A stretch of DNA of 64,000 nt from Mycolicibacterium peregrinum (GCF_001665785.1 NZ_LZSO01000028.1:1-64000), one strand, 5' to 3'; counted from the stretch's first letter, positions 1 to 8,963 are shown. Notes: generated by a model not told the origin, from the letters alone. Numbers and translations are program-made.

Positions 1-1
1 T

Positions 2-25
2 TGGGCTCGGAGATGTGTATAAGAG
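2..25. other. Nextera (Tn5 mosaic-end) sequencing adapter at contig edge
   Basis: These 24 bases match without mismatch an internal stretch of the Illumina Nextera read-2 adapter, including most of the Tn5 mosaic end (AGATGTGTATAAGAG at 11-25). The match stops where the genomic cyclase gene begins. It is library-preparation sequence left at an assembly edge, not organism DNA, so the reading frame should not be extended through it. Confidence 0.95.
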
Positions 26-434
26 CCAACCGCGGAGCCACCCCGTAACGGCGAGCGAACTCGACCGCCAACCGCTTCGCCTCGTCCTGGATCTCCAATG
101 CGGCCAGACATGCCCGGATACCGTGCCCCTTCGCAGCGATCGGTGCGCCGAAGATCGCCATCACCCCGCCACCGGTGAACTGGGCGGCGCTGCCACCGAA
201 CCGATTCACCACCTCCGTCGAACGCTCCGCCAACTCGGTCATGATGCGGTGCAACTGCTCGAAATCGAGCGCCAGCGCAATATCCATCGACCGCACCACA
301 TCCGCGAACAACACCGTGACTTGTTTGAATTCAGCAATATCTTCCGAGGCCGGGACCGGGGTGCAGCACTCGTCACAGAACTCGGCGCTGCGCCGCACGG
401 CCGTACCACATAATTCGCACGTCAACGCCACCAT
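26..434 (-). CDS. Class III adenylate/guanylate cyclase-like protein, partial (3' end missing)
   Basis: About 136 N-terminal residues are present; the gene then runs into adapter at the window edge. It opens with a zinc-ribbon-like pattern (CELCG and CDECC) followed by a class III cyclase catalytic fold (VTVLFADVVRSMDIA, then FTGGGVMAIFGAP). Mycobacterial proteins of this kind are usually multidomain signalling proteins with an ATPase part after the cyclase domain; that part cannot be seen here. The usual second metal-binding Asp of the GDG motif is Gly (residue 89, bases 168-170) and the usual Lys just before it is Gln, so cyclase activity is doubtful. The ATG at 434 has a purine-rich CGGGGG upstream. 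Confidence 0.8.
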
Positions 435-578
435 TTCAGTACCCCCGATCTAGAGACTCTCGACCCTCGACGGGCCAAGGATAGGCCGTCCTCCAGCAAA
501 GAAATACCGAATTGCCATAAACGTCGGAAGAGGACGGAATCACGTCTGCGGGGCGCCGACCGGGCGATCAGTCGGGTG

Positions 579-1232
579 TCATCGAGGCTCACTTACGGCG
601 CGCCTGGCGGATATCGCATCCAGGAGCAGTGATTCGAACAGTCGGTTGACGCCGTCCATCTCGCTCGGTTCGGTGACCGCGGCCGCGTGGGCAAAACCGT
701 CGACGATCGCACCGATTACCCGCGCCACCTGAACCGGGTCGTACTCCGCCGGGATCCGGCCGCCCCGCTGCCCTTCGGCGACCGACCGAGCCAGCGCGTC
801 GGTGATCCGCCCGCCCTGCCTCGCGAACGCCGCGTTCAGTTCTTGATGGCGTCGTGCGTCGATCGGTGCCGTCGCGACGAAGCCGGCCAGGTCGGGAAAC
901 TCGCGATTGATCCGAATCGACTCGCTCAGCGCCGCACGCAGGAGTTCGTGCATCGAGTGCGGCCCGGCCATCGCCGGTGCTGCATTGGCCAGGATTTTGC
1001 CGTAGACGTCATCGCAAACCGCCTCGAACAACTTGTTCTTCGTGCCGAAGTGGTAGTAGACGGATCCCGCCGTCACACCGGCCATCTCGGCGATCTGGTT
1101 GTTGGTCGCGGGCCCGTAGCCGAACTGGGCAAAGCACAGGCAGGCTGCATCGATCACCCGCTGGCGGGTGTCACCACTGTCGATACCCGGGGGGCGTCCG
1201 GGTCCCGCCCTGAAGGTCTTGGTCGCGCTCAT
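579..1232 (-). CDS. TetR-family transcriptional regulator
   Basis: 217 aa. The N-terminal third is a TetR helix-turn-helix: residues about 15-70 include the GVTAGSVYYHFGTKNKLFEAV recognition-helix region. The C-terminal ligand domain carries no recognisable specificity. The start was placed at MSATKTF because the extra upstream frame has no TetR similarity. It lies 165 bp downstream of the Rieske oxygenase gene on the same strand, so it may be co-transcribed with it or control it. No clear palindromic operator was found in the gap. The regulated ligand (perhaps a steroid-like substrate) is inference only. Confidence 0.85.
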   Translation of the reverse strand: MSATKTFRAGPGRPPGIDSGDTRQRVIDAACLCFAQFGYGPATNNQIAEMAGVTAGSVYYHFGTKNKLFEAVCDDVYGKILANAAPAMAGPHSMHELLRAALSESIRINREFPDLAGFVATAPIDARRHQELNAAFARQGGRITDALARSVAEGQRGGRIPAEYDPVQVARVIGAIVDGFAHAAAVTEPSEMDGVNRLFESLLLDAISARRAVSEPR

Positions 1233-1397
1233 CGATCCATCTTGACCCAGGGTCTCGGTGTCCGCGTGACCACAGCAGTTGTCAACTCCCACGCACACCG
1301 TGCGCGCACTGCCAGTGGCGAGCGGGACCCCGACGATCGGCGAGTGGTTCACCGGCAACCGGCAGCACTTCGTCGATCCGAGGATCGACGCGGGTGC

Positions 1398-2534
1398 TCA
1401 TCGCACGGAGTGGGTGGCGCGGGCAGCGATGTTGTCCTCGATCTCCTGTGCCCACGCGTGCTGAGCGCTCGTGGTGTCGATCTCGTACTCGAACCGGTCG
1501 ACCATGTCGGCCGCGACATCGTCGGCGTCTACGTAGAACTGTTCGTACCAACGGCGCAGCTGGTACACCGGCCCGTCCTCCTCACACAACAACGGGTTGT
1601 CGATGCGTGCCTTGGTTTTCCAGATCGCCACATCCTGTTCGAAGCCGATCTTGACCCAGTCACCCAGTGCGATGGCGTTCTGCATCGCCAGCTCCCCGGA
1701 CAGGCCCTCGACCTTCTTGACGATGATGCCGTATTGCAGGACAAACGAATTCGCGTCGATCGGATAGTGGCAGTTGATCAGCACGCTGTAGTGGTCGGTG
1801 TCGGGATAGTGGTAGGTCAGGTCGTCGATCATGAAGGCCGGCCCGTAGTACGACGCCACCGAGGTGGTCCCGAGCATCGTCGAGCCGCCGACATCGTCGC
1901 GGTCGGCACGGGTATCGGCGTTCATGTACTGCGTTGCGATGTGGCCGTCGAAAATGTTCTTGAAGCACGTGGGCATCGATCCGTGCACGTAGAAGAAGTG
2001 CGCCATGTCCACGACGTTGTCCACCAACTCTCGGCAGTTGGCGTTGACGACCGTTGTGTACCAATGCCAATCGGTCCACTCGTCGCTGGTGGCACCTTCG
2101 ATGCGGGGAATCGTCACTTCGGCGGGCGGGGGTTTGCCCTCGGGATCGTTCCAGACGAACAGCATCCCGTCCTGTTCAAGGGTCGGCCAGGTGGCGGTCC
2201 GGGCCAGACGTGGGGCGCGCTTGCCGTACGGCACGGTCTTGCAGCGTCCGTCACCGCCCCAGCGCCAGTCATGGAAGGGGCAGGCGATCTCATTGCCCTT
2301 GACCTGGCCTTGGGACAGATCACCACCCATATGTCGGCAGTACCCGTCCAGGACGTTGATCTTGCCGTCCCCGCTGCGGAACACGACAAGCTTCTGACCG
2401 AAGACATTGATCGCGTGCGGTTCCCCGTCGCCGAGGTCGCGAGTCAACCCAAGGCAGTGCCAACCACGAGCAAAACGCGGAGGTGGCGGTTCGGCCGCGA
2501 TCTCCCGCACCTCGCACTCGGATTCCATCTCCAT
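1398..2534 (-). CDS. kshA: Rieske non-heme iron oxygenase, 3-ketosteroid 9-alpha-hydroxylase (KshA)-like
   Basis: 378 aa. A Rieske [2Fe-2S] site is visible (C66-x-H68 and C85-x2-H88). The catalytic domain has the mononuclear iron motif DMAHFFYVHG (ligands about H179 and H184) and a downstream FEQD likely to give the carboxylate ligand. Sequence and length match the KshA family, which with reductase KshB hydroxylates C9 of 3-ketosteroids and opens the steroid B ring. No KshB gene is in the window. ATG 2534 is preferred because CGGAGGGGG lies just upstream; the open frame extends eight codons further. Mycobacteria often carry several KshA paralogues, so the exact substrate is uncertain. Confidence 0.8.
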   Translation of the reverse strand: MEMESECEVREIAAEPPPPRFARGWHCLGLTRDLGDGEPHAINVFGQKLVVFRSGDGKINVLDGYCRHMGGDLSQGQVKGNEIACPFHDWRWGGDGRCKTVPYGKRAPRLARTATWPTLEQDGMLFVWNDPEGKPPPAEVTIPRIEGATSDEWTDWHWYTTVVNANCRELVDNVVDMAHFFYVHGSMPTCFKNIFDGHIATQYMNADTRADRDDVGGSTMLGTTSVASYYGPAFMIDDLTYHYPDTDHYSVLINCHYPIDANSFVLQYGIIVKKVEGLSGELAMQNAIALGDWVKIGFEQDVAIWKTKARIDNPLLCEEDGPVYQLRRWYEQFYVDADDVAADMVDRFEYEIDTTSAQHAWAQEIEDNIAARATHSVR

Positions 2535-2579
2535 CAACGACCCCCTCCGAAGGTTCACGTGACCGTGGTTCGCAGCGAC

Positions 2580-2595
2580 TGTGGCTCACGTCACA
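2580..2595. promoter_or_regulatory. Candidate CRP-type operator upstream of kshA-like gene
   Basis: TGTGG-N6-TCACA differs by one base from the mycobacterial/E. coli CRP consensus TGTGA-N6-TCACA. It sits 46-61 bp upstream of the chosen oxygenase start. Seen directly; binding is inference. Confidence 0.4.
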
Positions 2596-2675
2596 ACCAG
2601 GTCTAACACCCAGCTGTCCACGACTGGGCCCGAAGTCCCACTGTTAGGGACCGAAATCCGATTCAGCGCAGGTGT

Positions 2676-4088
2676 CTAGCCGCCGACCTGCGGGAGCTCA
2701 TCCGCGGCGATCTCACACGGGGTGCCACCCGCGGGCGCACCAAGGGGCGCGGCAGCGGGCACTGCCGGCGGCGGGGTGAGGGCGTCGGGCGCCTCCGCGG
2801 CCACCGTCGAGGGATCCGACTGTGATTCAGTCACTTCCGCAGGCGGATCCCGCAGCCCGACAGGTTCGCCGTCGGCGGCCTCGTCGGTCTCGTCCTCATC
2901 GTCGGCCGCCGTCTCGTCCTCGTCGATGCCGTCCTCGGCCTCATCGTGTGCGTCCTCGCCCGGCAGCGGATCGATGTCCTCGCCCGGCAGATCACCGATA
3001 CCCCCGGGCAGATCGTCGGCCGACGACCCGATCAGCCCGCCCAGCAGATCGGCCAGTTGCTGCCCGGTACCGGCCAAACCGGAGCCGATGTCAGGCAGCC
3101 CGCCCAGACCGGGCAGGCCACCGCCACCGAGGCTCTGGCCCGATCCTGCCGGCGATACCAAGGCGGGAGCCGCCGACTCAACGGGTGCTGCCGCCGGGAG
3201 GACCGGTTCAGTACCCGCCGCCGCCCCGGACGCAGTCCCGGCGGGCAGCACAGCCGCGGGAACCGGGAACGATGGCACGCTCGCCGGAGCCGCGGTGAAT
3301 CCCCCGGCCGCACCTGCTGCCGAAGACCGGTCGGCTGCATCAGCGGCCAAGGCCGGGGCGGAGCCCGGGGGCGCGCCGGCGGGAAGCCAGACCGGACCCA
3401 GCTCCCCGGGGATGCCGAATACCGGGTGCGCCTCGGCTCGCAGCGCGGCGACGGCCTGCGCATATGCATCGGCCACCGCTCGCGTCGTGTTGCGCATCGC
3501 CGTCAACCAGTCCCCGCCAATCTCGTTGGCCACAAAGGGTTTCACCTGGGTGTCGATGAGCTCGCTGGCCGCCGAGCGGTCCCCCACCCCGCTGCTCACG
3601 TTTCGCGCGGCCGCGAGCCAGATGCCCCGCTGGCCGGCCTGGCTCTGCTCGATCTGCAGCGCGGCGGAGACCTTGGCGTCGACCGCCTCCCACAGATTGT
3701 CACGCAACCGGGCCAATGTGGCTGCAGCTCCGCGGATCCCGGCGGCGACCTGCGCCGCCGACGTCTCATGCCGGCCCAGGAAATCCGTCGACGCCCGCGC
3801 CCCGGTGCCGTGCCAGACTTGCATCAGAGTCTGAAACTGACTGTCCTGCAGCTGCAACACCTGCTCGGCCGCGGCCGCAGCGGCTGCCAGTGAGGTGCAT
3901 TCGGTATCCAGCGCCCGCAGGTCCAGGCCGTCTTCGGCGGCATACCAGTCGCGCACCTGATAGCGATATCGCGTCAGATCGGGGTGATCGAAGCCCAGCA
4001 GGTGGCAGGCCCAGACGTATTCGGCGACCGTGTCGACGGCGGCTTGCCCCTCATCCAACCGGGCCGCGACGTCCAGGCTTGCCACCAC
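2676..4088 (-). CDS. Ala/Pro-rich hypothetical protein, Rv3439c-like, probable type VII-associated substrate
   Basis: 470 aa from a GTG start, three bases after the stop of the preceding small gene. The N-terminal half is helical with an EspA/ESX-target flavour and a conserved-looking segment ending in HPVFGIPGELGPVWLPAG. The C-terminal half is low complexity: Ala/Pro/Gly-rich, then a strongly acidic Asp/Glu stretch, then another Pro/Ala-rich tail. No signal peptide or membrane span is visible. Position next to glmM matches M. tuberculosis Rv3439c, which has no established function. Pairing with an EspC-like partner suggests export by an ESX system; this is inference. Confidence 0.7.
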   Translation of the reverse strand: MVASLDVAARLDEGQAAVDTVAEYVWACHLLGFDHPDLTRYRYQVRDWYAAEDGLDLRALDTECTSLAAAAAAAEQVLQLQDSQFQTLMQVWHGTGARASTDFLGRHETSAAQVAAGIRGAAATLARLRDNLWEAVDAKVSAALQIEQSQAGQRGIWLAAARNVSSGVGDRSAASELIDTQVKPFVANEIGGDWLTAMRNTTRAVADAYAQAVAALRAEAHPVFGIPGELGPVWLPAGAPPGSAPALAADAADRSSAAGAAGGFTAAPASVPSFPVPAAVLPAGTASGAAAGTEPVLPAAAPVESAAPALVSPAGSGQSLGGGGLPGLGGLPDIGSGLAGTGQQLADLLGGLIGSSADDLPGGIGDLPGEDIDPLPGEDAHDEAEDGIDEDETAADDEDETDEAADGEPVGLRDPPAEVTESQSDPSTVAAEAPDALTPPPAVPAAAPLGAPAGGTPCEIAADELPQVGG

Positions 4089-4091
4089 GGC

Positions 4092-4397
4092 TCAGCCCAC
4101 CCGGGCCGCAGCACGCGCGTCGGCAACTGCATACCGATCGATCGAGCCGCGCAGCACGGCAGCGATCTCGGCACTGGCCCGTGACCATTGCCGCAACCCG
4201 TCCGTCACCTCGTCCACCGCAGTCCGCACGGCATCGCCATCAGCCACGTGAGTGTGCCCGGCGGCGGCCCCATCGAAAACCGGGCCACGCAACCGGTCGC
4301 GCACCAGTGAATCGAGATCGGCGGCAACGGCGTCGTATCCGGCAGCCACCGCGGACAGTGCCGCCCCGTCGAGACGGACGGCTGTTACATCTCCCAT
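4092..4397 (-). CDS. Small type VII secretion target-like protein (DUF2580/EspC-like), Rv3440c-like
   Basis: 101 aa, all-helical and Ala-rich, with the spacing of EspC-type proteins: an N-terminal LDGAALSAVAAGYDAVAADL helix, a short turn, and a second helix ending in AADARAAARVG. The start MGDVTAVRL was chosen because upstream residues are unrelated. It precedes the 470-aa gene by three bases and follows glmM on the same strand, as in M. tuberculosis. A helical-hairpin pair of this sort is typical of ESX-secreted heterodimers, but there is no direct evidence of secretion. Confidence 0.65.
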   Translation of the reverse strand: MGDVTAVRLDGAALSAVAAGYDAVAADLDSLVRDRLRGPVFDGAAAGHTHVADGDAVRTAVDEVTDGLRQWSRASAEIAAVLRGSIDRYAVADARAAARVG

Positions 4398-4434
4398 GCC
4401 CGGTTTAGACGCAGCCGGGCACCATCCGGTTCCG

Positions 4435-5775
4435 TCAGGCCGACTGGCCGCTGACCGAATCGGCCACCCGAACCGCGACCATACGGGCGGTGTTCTCATC
4501 GGCGGCCTCGACCATCACCCGAACCACCTGTTCGGTACCCGAGGGCCGCAACAGGATTCGGCCGGTGTCACCCAGCTCGGCCTCGGCCTGGGCAACGGCG
4601 GACTGCACCGCCGGTGCCATGGCCACCGCGGCCTTGTCGTCAACCGCCACGTTGATCAGAACCTGCGGCAGGGTCCGCATCGGCTCGGCCAGCGCGGCCA
4701 ACGTGGCGCGGGTCTGGGCCATCCGAGACATCAGCCGCAGCCCGGTGACAATGCCGTCTCCGGTCGTTCCGAAGCCGGGCAACACGATGTGACCCGACTG
4801 CTCACCGCCGAGCGAGAACGCACCGGCCCGCAGCTCCTCCAGGACGTAGCGGTCCCCGACGCCGGTGGTGCGAACCTCGATACCGGCCGCCCGCATGGCC
4901 AGATGCAAACCCAGATTGCTCATCACCGTGGCCACCAGCGTGTCCGACGACAGCTCGCCGGCCTCCTGCATGGCCAGCGCCAGCACCACCATGATCGCGT
5001 CACCGTCGATGACCCGGCCCGTGGCGTCCACCGCCAGGCACCGATCGGCATCCCCGTCGTGAGCCAGACCCAGATCGGCACCGTGCTCGAGGACTGCAGC
5101 CTGCAGCACCTCCATGTGGGTGGATCCGCAACCGTCGTTGATGTTGAGACCGTTGGGTTCGGCGTTGATCGCGATGACATTGGCCCCTGCGGCCCGGTAG
5201 GCCCGGGGAGCCGCCGCCCACGCGGCACCGTGCGCGCAATCGACCACGACGGTCAACCCGTCAAGCCGAGTCGTCATGGCCTTGCCCGCATGCCGCAGAT
5301 AGCGGTCCAGCGCGTCCTCGGCTTCGAGGACGCGGCCGATACCGGCACCCGTCGGGCGCAGCCCCGGGCCCGCCTGCACGAGGTCCTCGATGCGGTCCTC
5401 GGCGGCGTCGTCGAGCTTGTGCCCGCCGGGACCGAAGATCTTGATGCCGTTGTCCGGCATCGGATTGTGCGATGCGGAGATCATGACGCCGAAATCCGCG
5501 TCGTAGGCGCTGGTCAGGTATGCCACCGCAGGCGTCGGCAAGACGCCGACCCGCAAGGCGTCGACACCCTCGCTGGTGATGCCGGCGATCACCGCGGCTT
5601 CCAGCATCTCGCCGCTGGCCCGGGGATCTCGGCCCACGACGGCCACCCGACGGCCGGGACCTGTGGAATTGCCGAGACGCCGCGCAGCCGCCGAACCGAG
5701 CGCAACTGCCAGTTCGGCAGTCAGATCGCGATTGGCGACCCCGCGCACCCCATCGGTGCCGAACAGTCGACCCAT
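4435..5775 (-). CDS. glmM: Phosphoglucosamine mutase
   Basis: 446 aa, full length for GlmM. It converts glucosamine-6-phosphate to glucosamine-1-phosphate for UDP-GlcNAc and peptidoglycan synthesis in the cytoplasm. The start [12 protein letters not shown] is the family N-terminus. The phosphoserine loop VMISASHNP places the active Ser at about residue 102; the metal loop DGDADRC and the C-terminal phosphate-binding [14 protein letters not shown] are intact. The open frame extends 12 codons upstream without homology. The Rv3440c/Rv3439c-like pair follows on the same strand. Confidence 0.97.
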   Translation of the reverse strand: MGRLFGTDGVRGVANRDLTAELAVALGSAAARRLGNSTGPGRRVAVVGRDPRASGEMLEAAVIAGITSEGVDALRVGVLPTPAVAYLTSAYDADFGVMISASHNPMPDNGIKIFGPGGHKLDDAAEDRIEDLVQAGPGLRPTGAGIGRVLEAEDALDRYLRHAGKAMTTRLDGLTVVVDCAHGAAWAAAPRAYRAAGANVIAINAEPNGLNINDGCGSTHMEVLQAAVLEHGADLGLAHDGDADRCLAVDATGRVIDGDAIMVVLALAMQEAGELSSDTLVATVMSNLGLHLAMRAAGIEVRTTGVGDRYVLEELRAGAFSLGGEQSGHIVLPGFGTTGDGIVTGLRLMSRMAQTRATLAALAEPMRTLPQVLINVAVDDKAAVAMAPAVQSAVAQAEAELGDTGRILLRPSGTEQVVRVMVEAADENTARMVAVRVADSVSGQSA

Positions 5776-5931
5776 GCCCTTAAACTTCTCATAATTGGCT
5801 GCCGTAAACACAACCGACGAGGTCAGCGACCATGTCGGGGCCGAATCGAAACCCCGTCGTGATGACCGGTGACGCTCACCAGATCACCGCCCGCGGGTCG
5901 GGAGCGGGCGGTGATCGTCGGTGACAAGCCC

Positions 5932-6360
5932 TTAGCTGGAGCCGGTGTCAGACGACGAATGGCTGCCACCCGGCGCCATCGGAGGTGCCGTCGTCGGCGC
6001 GACGCTGTGCGGCGCCGTGCCCTGCGCGGCCCCACCCGGGCGCTCAGTGGTCCCGTTTTGGCTGAACGAGATGGTGCCGAGGTTGTTGGTGCAGACCACG
6101 TGGTCGGTGCTGTTCGCGTCAACCCCCTGAACGGCAGTGGTCAACGCTGCCGTGTCGGTGTTCTCGCACACGCCTGCCGCGATCTGGGCGGCCGCGGCGT
6201 CGTCGACGTTCTCCAGGACCGAGATGTTGCCGAGGGTCAGGTTGACCTTGCCGTCTCCGGCGGTCTCTGGCGCCGCCTGGGCGATACCCAGACCCACGGT
6301 GAACAGCAACGACCCGCCGAGCATCGCGCCCGCAGTAGCTGTCTTCACGAAGTTCCCCAC
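5932..6360 (-). CDS. Small secreted protein of unknown function
   Basis: 142 aa from a GTG start preceded by GGAAGGAG. Residues 1-28 form a signal peptide (two charged/polar residues, a hydrophobic core, then AQA-A cleavage). The mature part has a compact domain with two cysteines (GVCENTD and HVVCTNN) that could form a disulfide, then a Pro/Ser/Thr-rich tail ending in SSSDTGSS. I do not recognise the family beyond its being a mycobacterial exported protein. It reads toward glmM and away from the TetR gene at 6651. Confidence 0.7.
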   Translation of the reverse strand: MGNFVKTATAGAMLGGSLLFTVGLGIAQAAPETAGDGKVNLTLGNISVLENVDDAAAAQIAAGVCENTDTAALTTAVQGVDANSTDHVVCTNNLGTISFSQNGTTERPGGAAQGTAPHSVAPTTAPPMAPGGSHSSSDTGSS

Positions 6361-6650
6361 AATTACTCCTTCCGATGGGACAGCGGCACCCGGTCCCCCG
6401 ACGTCAGAACGACGCCCACCGGCGGCAGGAAGGTCCTGCGGGCACAACCCTGCTGACACAAAGCAGCCCCCTGCTCTCCGCACCGTGGGCTTCCACGTCT
6501 TTGCGAAGCTCAAACCTCGGATCCGCAGAAAATTGCCTATAAGTGGACGTCTGCGCAGGTGAGGGTGCAGAAAGTCGGCTCGACCATCCACCGGCTTCGC
6601 AGCCCTCAGCTGCGCAACAGCGATCTCCTGATTTTGTTATCGTCGGAAAC

Positions 6651-7388
6651 ATGGTGACGGCACAGCAGACCGGTGAACGGCCCACCAACGCCGACAATCT
6701 GTTGCGCGCGGCCGCCCAACTGCTCGACTCGGGCGGCGTCGATGCGGTTTCCACGCGCGCTGTCGCCGCGGCCGCCGGCGTCCAGCCGCCGGTCATCTAC
6801 CGGCAGTTCGGCGACAAGGACGGGCTGCTCGACGCGCTGACGCACTACCTGCTGCGCGATTACGTCGCTGCCAAGCGCCAACTCATGGACGAGTCTTCCG
6901 GTCCACTCGATGAACTGCGCAAGATCTGGGACCTGCACCTGGAATTCGCGTTCCAGCATCCCGCCGCTTATCTGCTCGCCTACGCGCCGGCACGCCGGCC
7001 CGGCGCGCTGGGTGCCGCCGCCAAGACCGAAACCGTCAACCTGCTCGCCGAGACCGTGGCCAAGCTGGGCGATGAGGGCAAGCTCGCCATGAGCGTCGAC
7101 CGCGCCACTCTCTACATCTATTCCGCCGGCCTCGGCGTCACCCTGACCCTGCTGCAGCAGGCGCCGGGTGATCGGGATCTTCAACTGTCGGAGATCGTTC
7201 GCGAGAATGCGTTCTCGGCGATCCTGCACGGCAAGCCGGCACCGAACGACCACAGCACCGAGCTCCCCGCCCGTGCCGTGGCTCTTGCCGAGGCACTGCG
7301 GGGAGCCGGTGACGTCCCGGTCAGCTCAGCGGAGCGGACACTGCTAGAGGAATGGCTGCGCCGACTCGCCGATCAGACAACGTCTTGA
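6651..7388 (+). CDS. TetR-family transcriptional regulator
   Basis: 245 aa. The N-terminal HTH (about residues 10-60) includes STRAVAAAAGVQPPVIYRQFGDKDGLLDAL. The C-terminal domain matches no ligand class I can name. ATG 6651 is the first start in good context. The heptamer GTTATCG lies 9-15 bases upstream and is the same half-site found in the nested palindrome before the GMC gene. The 3' end overlaps the convergent GMC gene by 16 bp. The shared motif and position suggest it represses itself and that gene. Confidence 0.85.
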   Translation: MVTAQQTGERPTNADNLLRAAAQLLDSGGVDAVSTRAVAAAAGVQPPVIYRQFGDKDGLLDALTHYLLRDYVAAKRQLMDESSGPLDELRKIWDLHLEFAFQHPAAYLLAYAPARRPGALGAAAKTETVNLLAETVAKLGDEGKLAMSVDRATLYIYSAGLGVTLTLLQQAPGDRDLQLSEIVRENAFSAILHGKPAPNDHSTELPARAVALAEALRGAGDVPVSSAERTLLEEWLRRLADQTTS

Positions 7389-8911
7389 CCAGCCCGGTTC
7401 CCGCACCGCGAAGCACCAGCGATCAAGTCGGACGCCCGCTCGGCCAGACCGTACACGGTCGCCATGGGATTGTTCGAGGGCAGCGACGGCATCACCGAGG
7501 CGTCCGCGATCCGAAGGTTCGCGATGCCATGCACGCGAAGGTCGACATCCACAACTGACTGCGACGTATCACCCATCGCGCACGTACCGACCGGGTGAAA
7601 GTAGGAGCTGGCGCTGGACCGGATGAACTGTCGCAGCGAATCCTCGTCCACCACGCCCGGACCAGGAGCCAATTCCTCGCCCCGCCAGGCCGACAACGCC
7701 GGCGCGCCCCCAATGTCGCGGGCGATCCTGAAACCTTCGACCATGACCTTCCAATCGCGTTTGTCGCTGAGGTAGTTCGGGTCCACCACCGGGGCGTCGT
7801 CGGCCTGCGCCGTGGCCAGCCTGACGCTGCCCCGGCTGTACGGCTGCATCGCGGAGACGCCGATCAGATACGTGTCGGGAAGGTCGAGTCCCGTGACCGC
7901 AGCGGTGTCCACCAACAAGATCTGCAGATCCGGAGGTCCGTCGGTGGACGTGGTGCGGATCAGACCCATGGCTTCACCGTGGTTGTTCTTCGGTGACGGA
8001 ATTTGTTGCGCTGCGCGATATATGACGCCAGTGAGCGGATGATCCTGCAGATTGGACCCGACGCCGGGCAGATCATGGACGACGTCGACGCCGACCTCCT
8101 GCAGGTGTGCGCGTGGCCCCACCCCGGACAGCATCAGCAGCTGGGCCGATCCGATCGCCCCGGCCGACAGCACCACCTCAGCGGCGAAAGCCTCCGTGAC
8201 TGCGGGATTTGCCGGGTCGCGGAATTGCACACCGTCGCAGCGTCCGCCAGTGATCAGCAACCGGTGCACGACTGCGCCGGAGACCAGTTCGAGATTGGGG
8301 CGGCCCAGCGCAGGCCGCAGGTAGGCGTCGGCCGCGCTCTGTCGGCGCCCGCCGTCGATCGTCAGATCCGCTGCACCAAAACCGATTTCGTCGCCGCTGC
8401 TGACGTCGTGCACGAGGGGGTACCCACACTGGTTGGCAGCTGACAAAACCGCAGCCAACACGGGATTGAGCGGGTTTGCCTTTGCGACCCGCAAGGGACC
8501 GCCGACCCCACGCAAGGCTGGATCCCCGGTGCGCGCCGTTTCACTGCGTTTGAAGTAGGGCAGTAAATCATCGAACTGCCAGCCGGCCGGCCAGTCCGCG
8601 TAGCTCTCGCGATGCCCGCGGGCAAACATCATGGCGTTGATTGACGACGAGCCTCCGAGGCCGCGGCCGCGAGCCACATGAATGGCCGTTCCAGTGCCCG
8701 CTTGCACTGAGGTCAACCCGCCGGCGTCGGACGGTCCGCCCACGAGGGTCTGCCATTGGGGTGGAATTGCACTCGCCGGCTCGGCAACTGCGCCGCCCGC
8801 CTCTATCAACAACACGCGGACCTCTGGATCCTGGCTGAGCCTCGAAGCCAGGACCGAACCTGCCGTGCCGGCCCCGACGATGATGACGTCGTAGTCACGC
8901 CGCTGCGCCAT
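7373..8911 (-). CDS. GMC-family FAD oxidoreductase (choline/alcohol dehydrogenase-like)
   Basis: 512 aa. It has the N-terminal FAD fold VIIVGAGTAGSVLASRL, GMC signature 1 (ARGRGLGGSSSINAM), GMC signature 2 (GAIGSAQLLMLSGVGP), and the catalytic His region SYFHPVGTCAMG near the C-terminus with the conserved SNNPMATVYGLAERASD. These enzymes oxidise alcohols using FAD; choline dehydrogenase and aryl-alcohol oxidases belong here, and the substrate cannot be read from sequence. MAQRRDYDV at 8911 is the natural start. A nested palindrome at 8925-8963 immediately upstream suggests tight repression, probably by the convergent TetR. Confidence 0.9.
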   Translation of the reverse strand: MAQRRDYDVIIVGAGTAGSVLASRLSQDPEVRVLLIEAGGAVAEPASAIPPQWQTLVGGPSDAGGLTSVQAGTGTAIHVARGRGLGGSSSINAMMFARGHRESYADWPAGWQFDDLLPYFKRSETARTGDPALRGVGGPLRVAKANPLNPVLAAVLSAANQCGYPLVHDVSSGDEIGFGAADLTIDGGRRQSAADAYLRPALGRPNLELVSGAVVHRLLITGGRCDGVQFRDPANPAVTEAFAAEVVLSAGAIGSAQLLMLSGVGPRAHLQEVGVDVVHDLPGVGSNLQDHPLTGVIYRAAQQIPSPKNNHGEAMGLIRTTSTDGPPDLQILLVDTAAVTGLDLPDTYLIGVSAMQPYSRGSVRLATAQADDAPVVDPNYLSDKRDWKVMVEGFRIARDIGGAPALSAWRGEELAPGPGVVDEDSLRQFIRSSASSYFHPVGTCAMGDTSQSVVDVDLRVHGIANLRIADASVMPSLPSNNPMATVYGLAERASDLIAGASRCGNRAGQDVV

Positions 8912-8924
8912 TCTTGCCTCCACT

Positions 8925-8963
8925 GTTATCGCCGCTATCGCCATAAACGATACCATCGATAAC
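8925..8963. promoter_or_regulatory. Nested palindromic operator upstream of GMC oxidoreductase
   Basis: Two inverted repeats share the same centre (8944). The outer arms are GTTATCG (8925-8931) and CGATAAC (8957-8963); the inner arms are TATCG (8936-8940) and CGATA (8948-8952). TATCG half-sites are spaced 9 bp apart on each side, a pattern compatible with two overlapping repressor dimers. GTTATCG recurs at 6636-6642 before the TetR gene. Confidence 0.65.

Noticed and set aside
26-434. Cyclase as a biological pseudogene
   Set aside because: It ends at adapter sequence, so truncation is technical.
687-2606. 639-aa plus-strand open frame
   Set aside because: It is antisense to the TetR and KshA-like genes, has biased composition from high GC codon structure and no family motifs.
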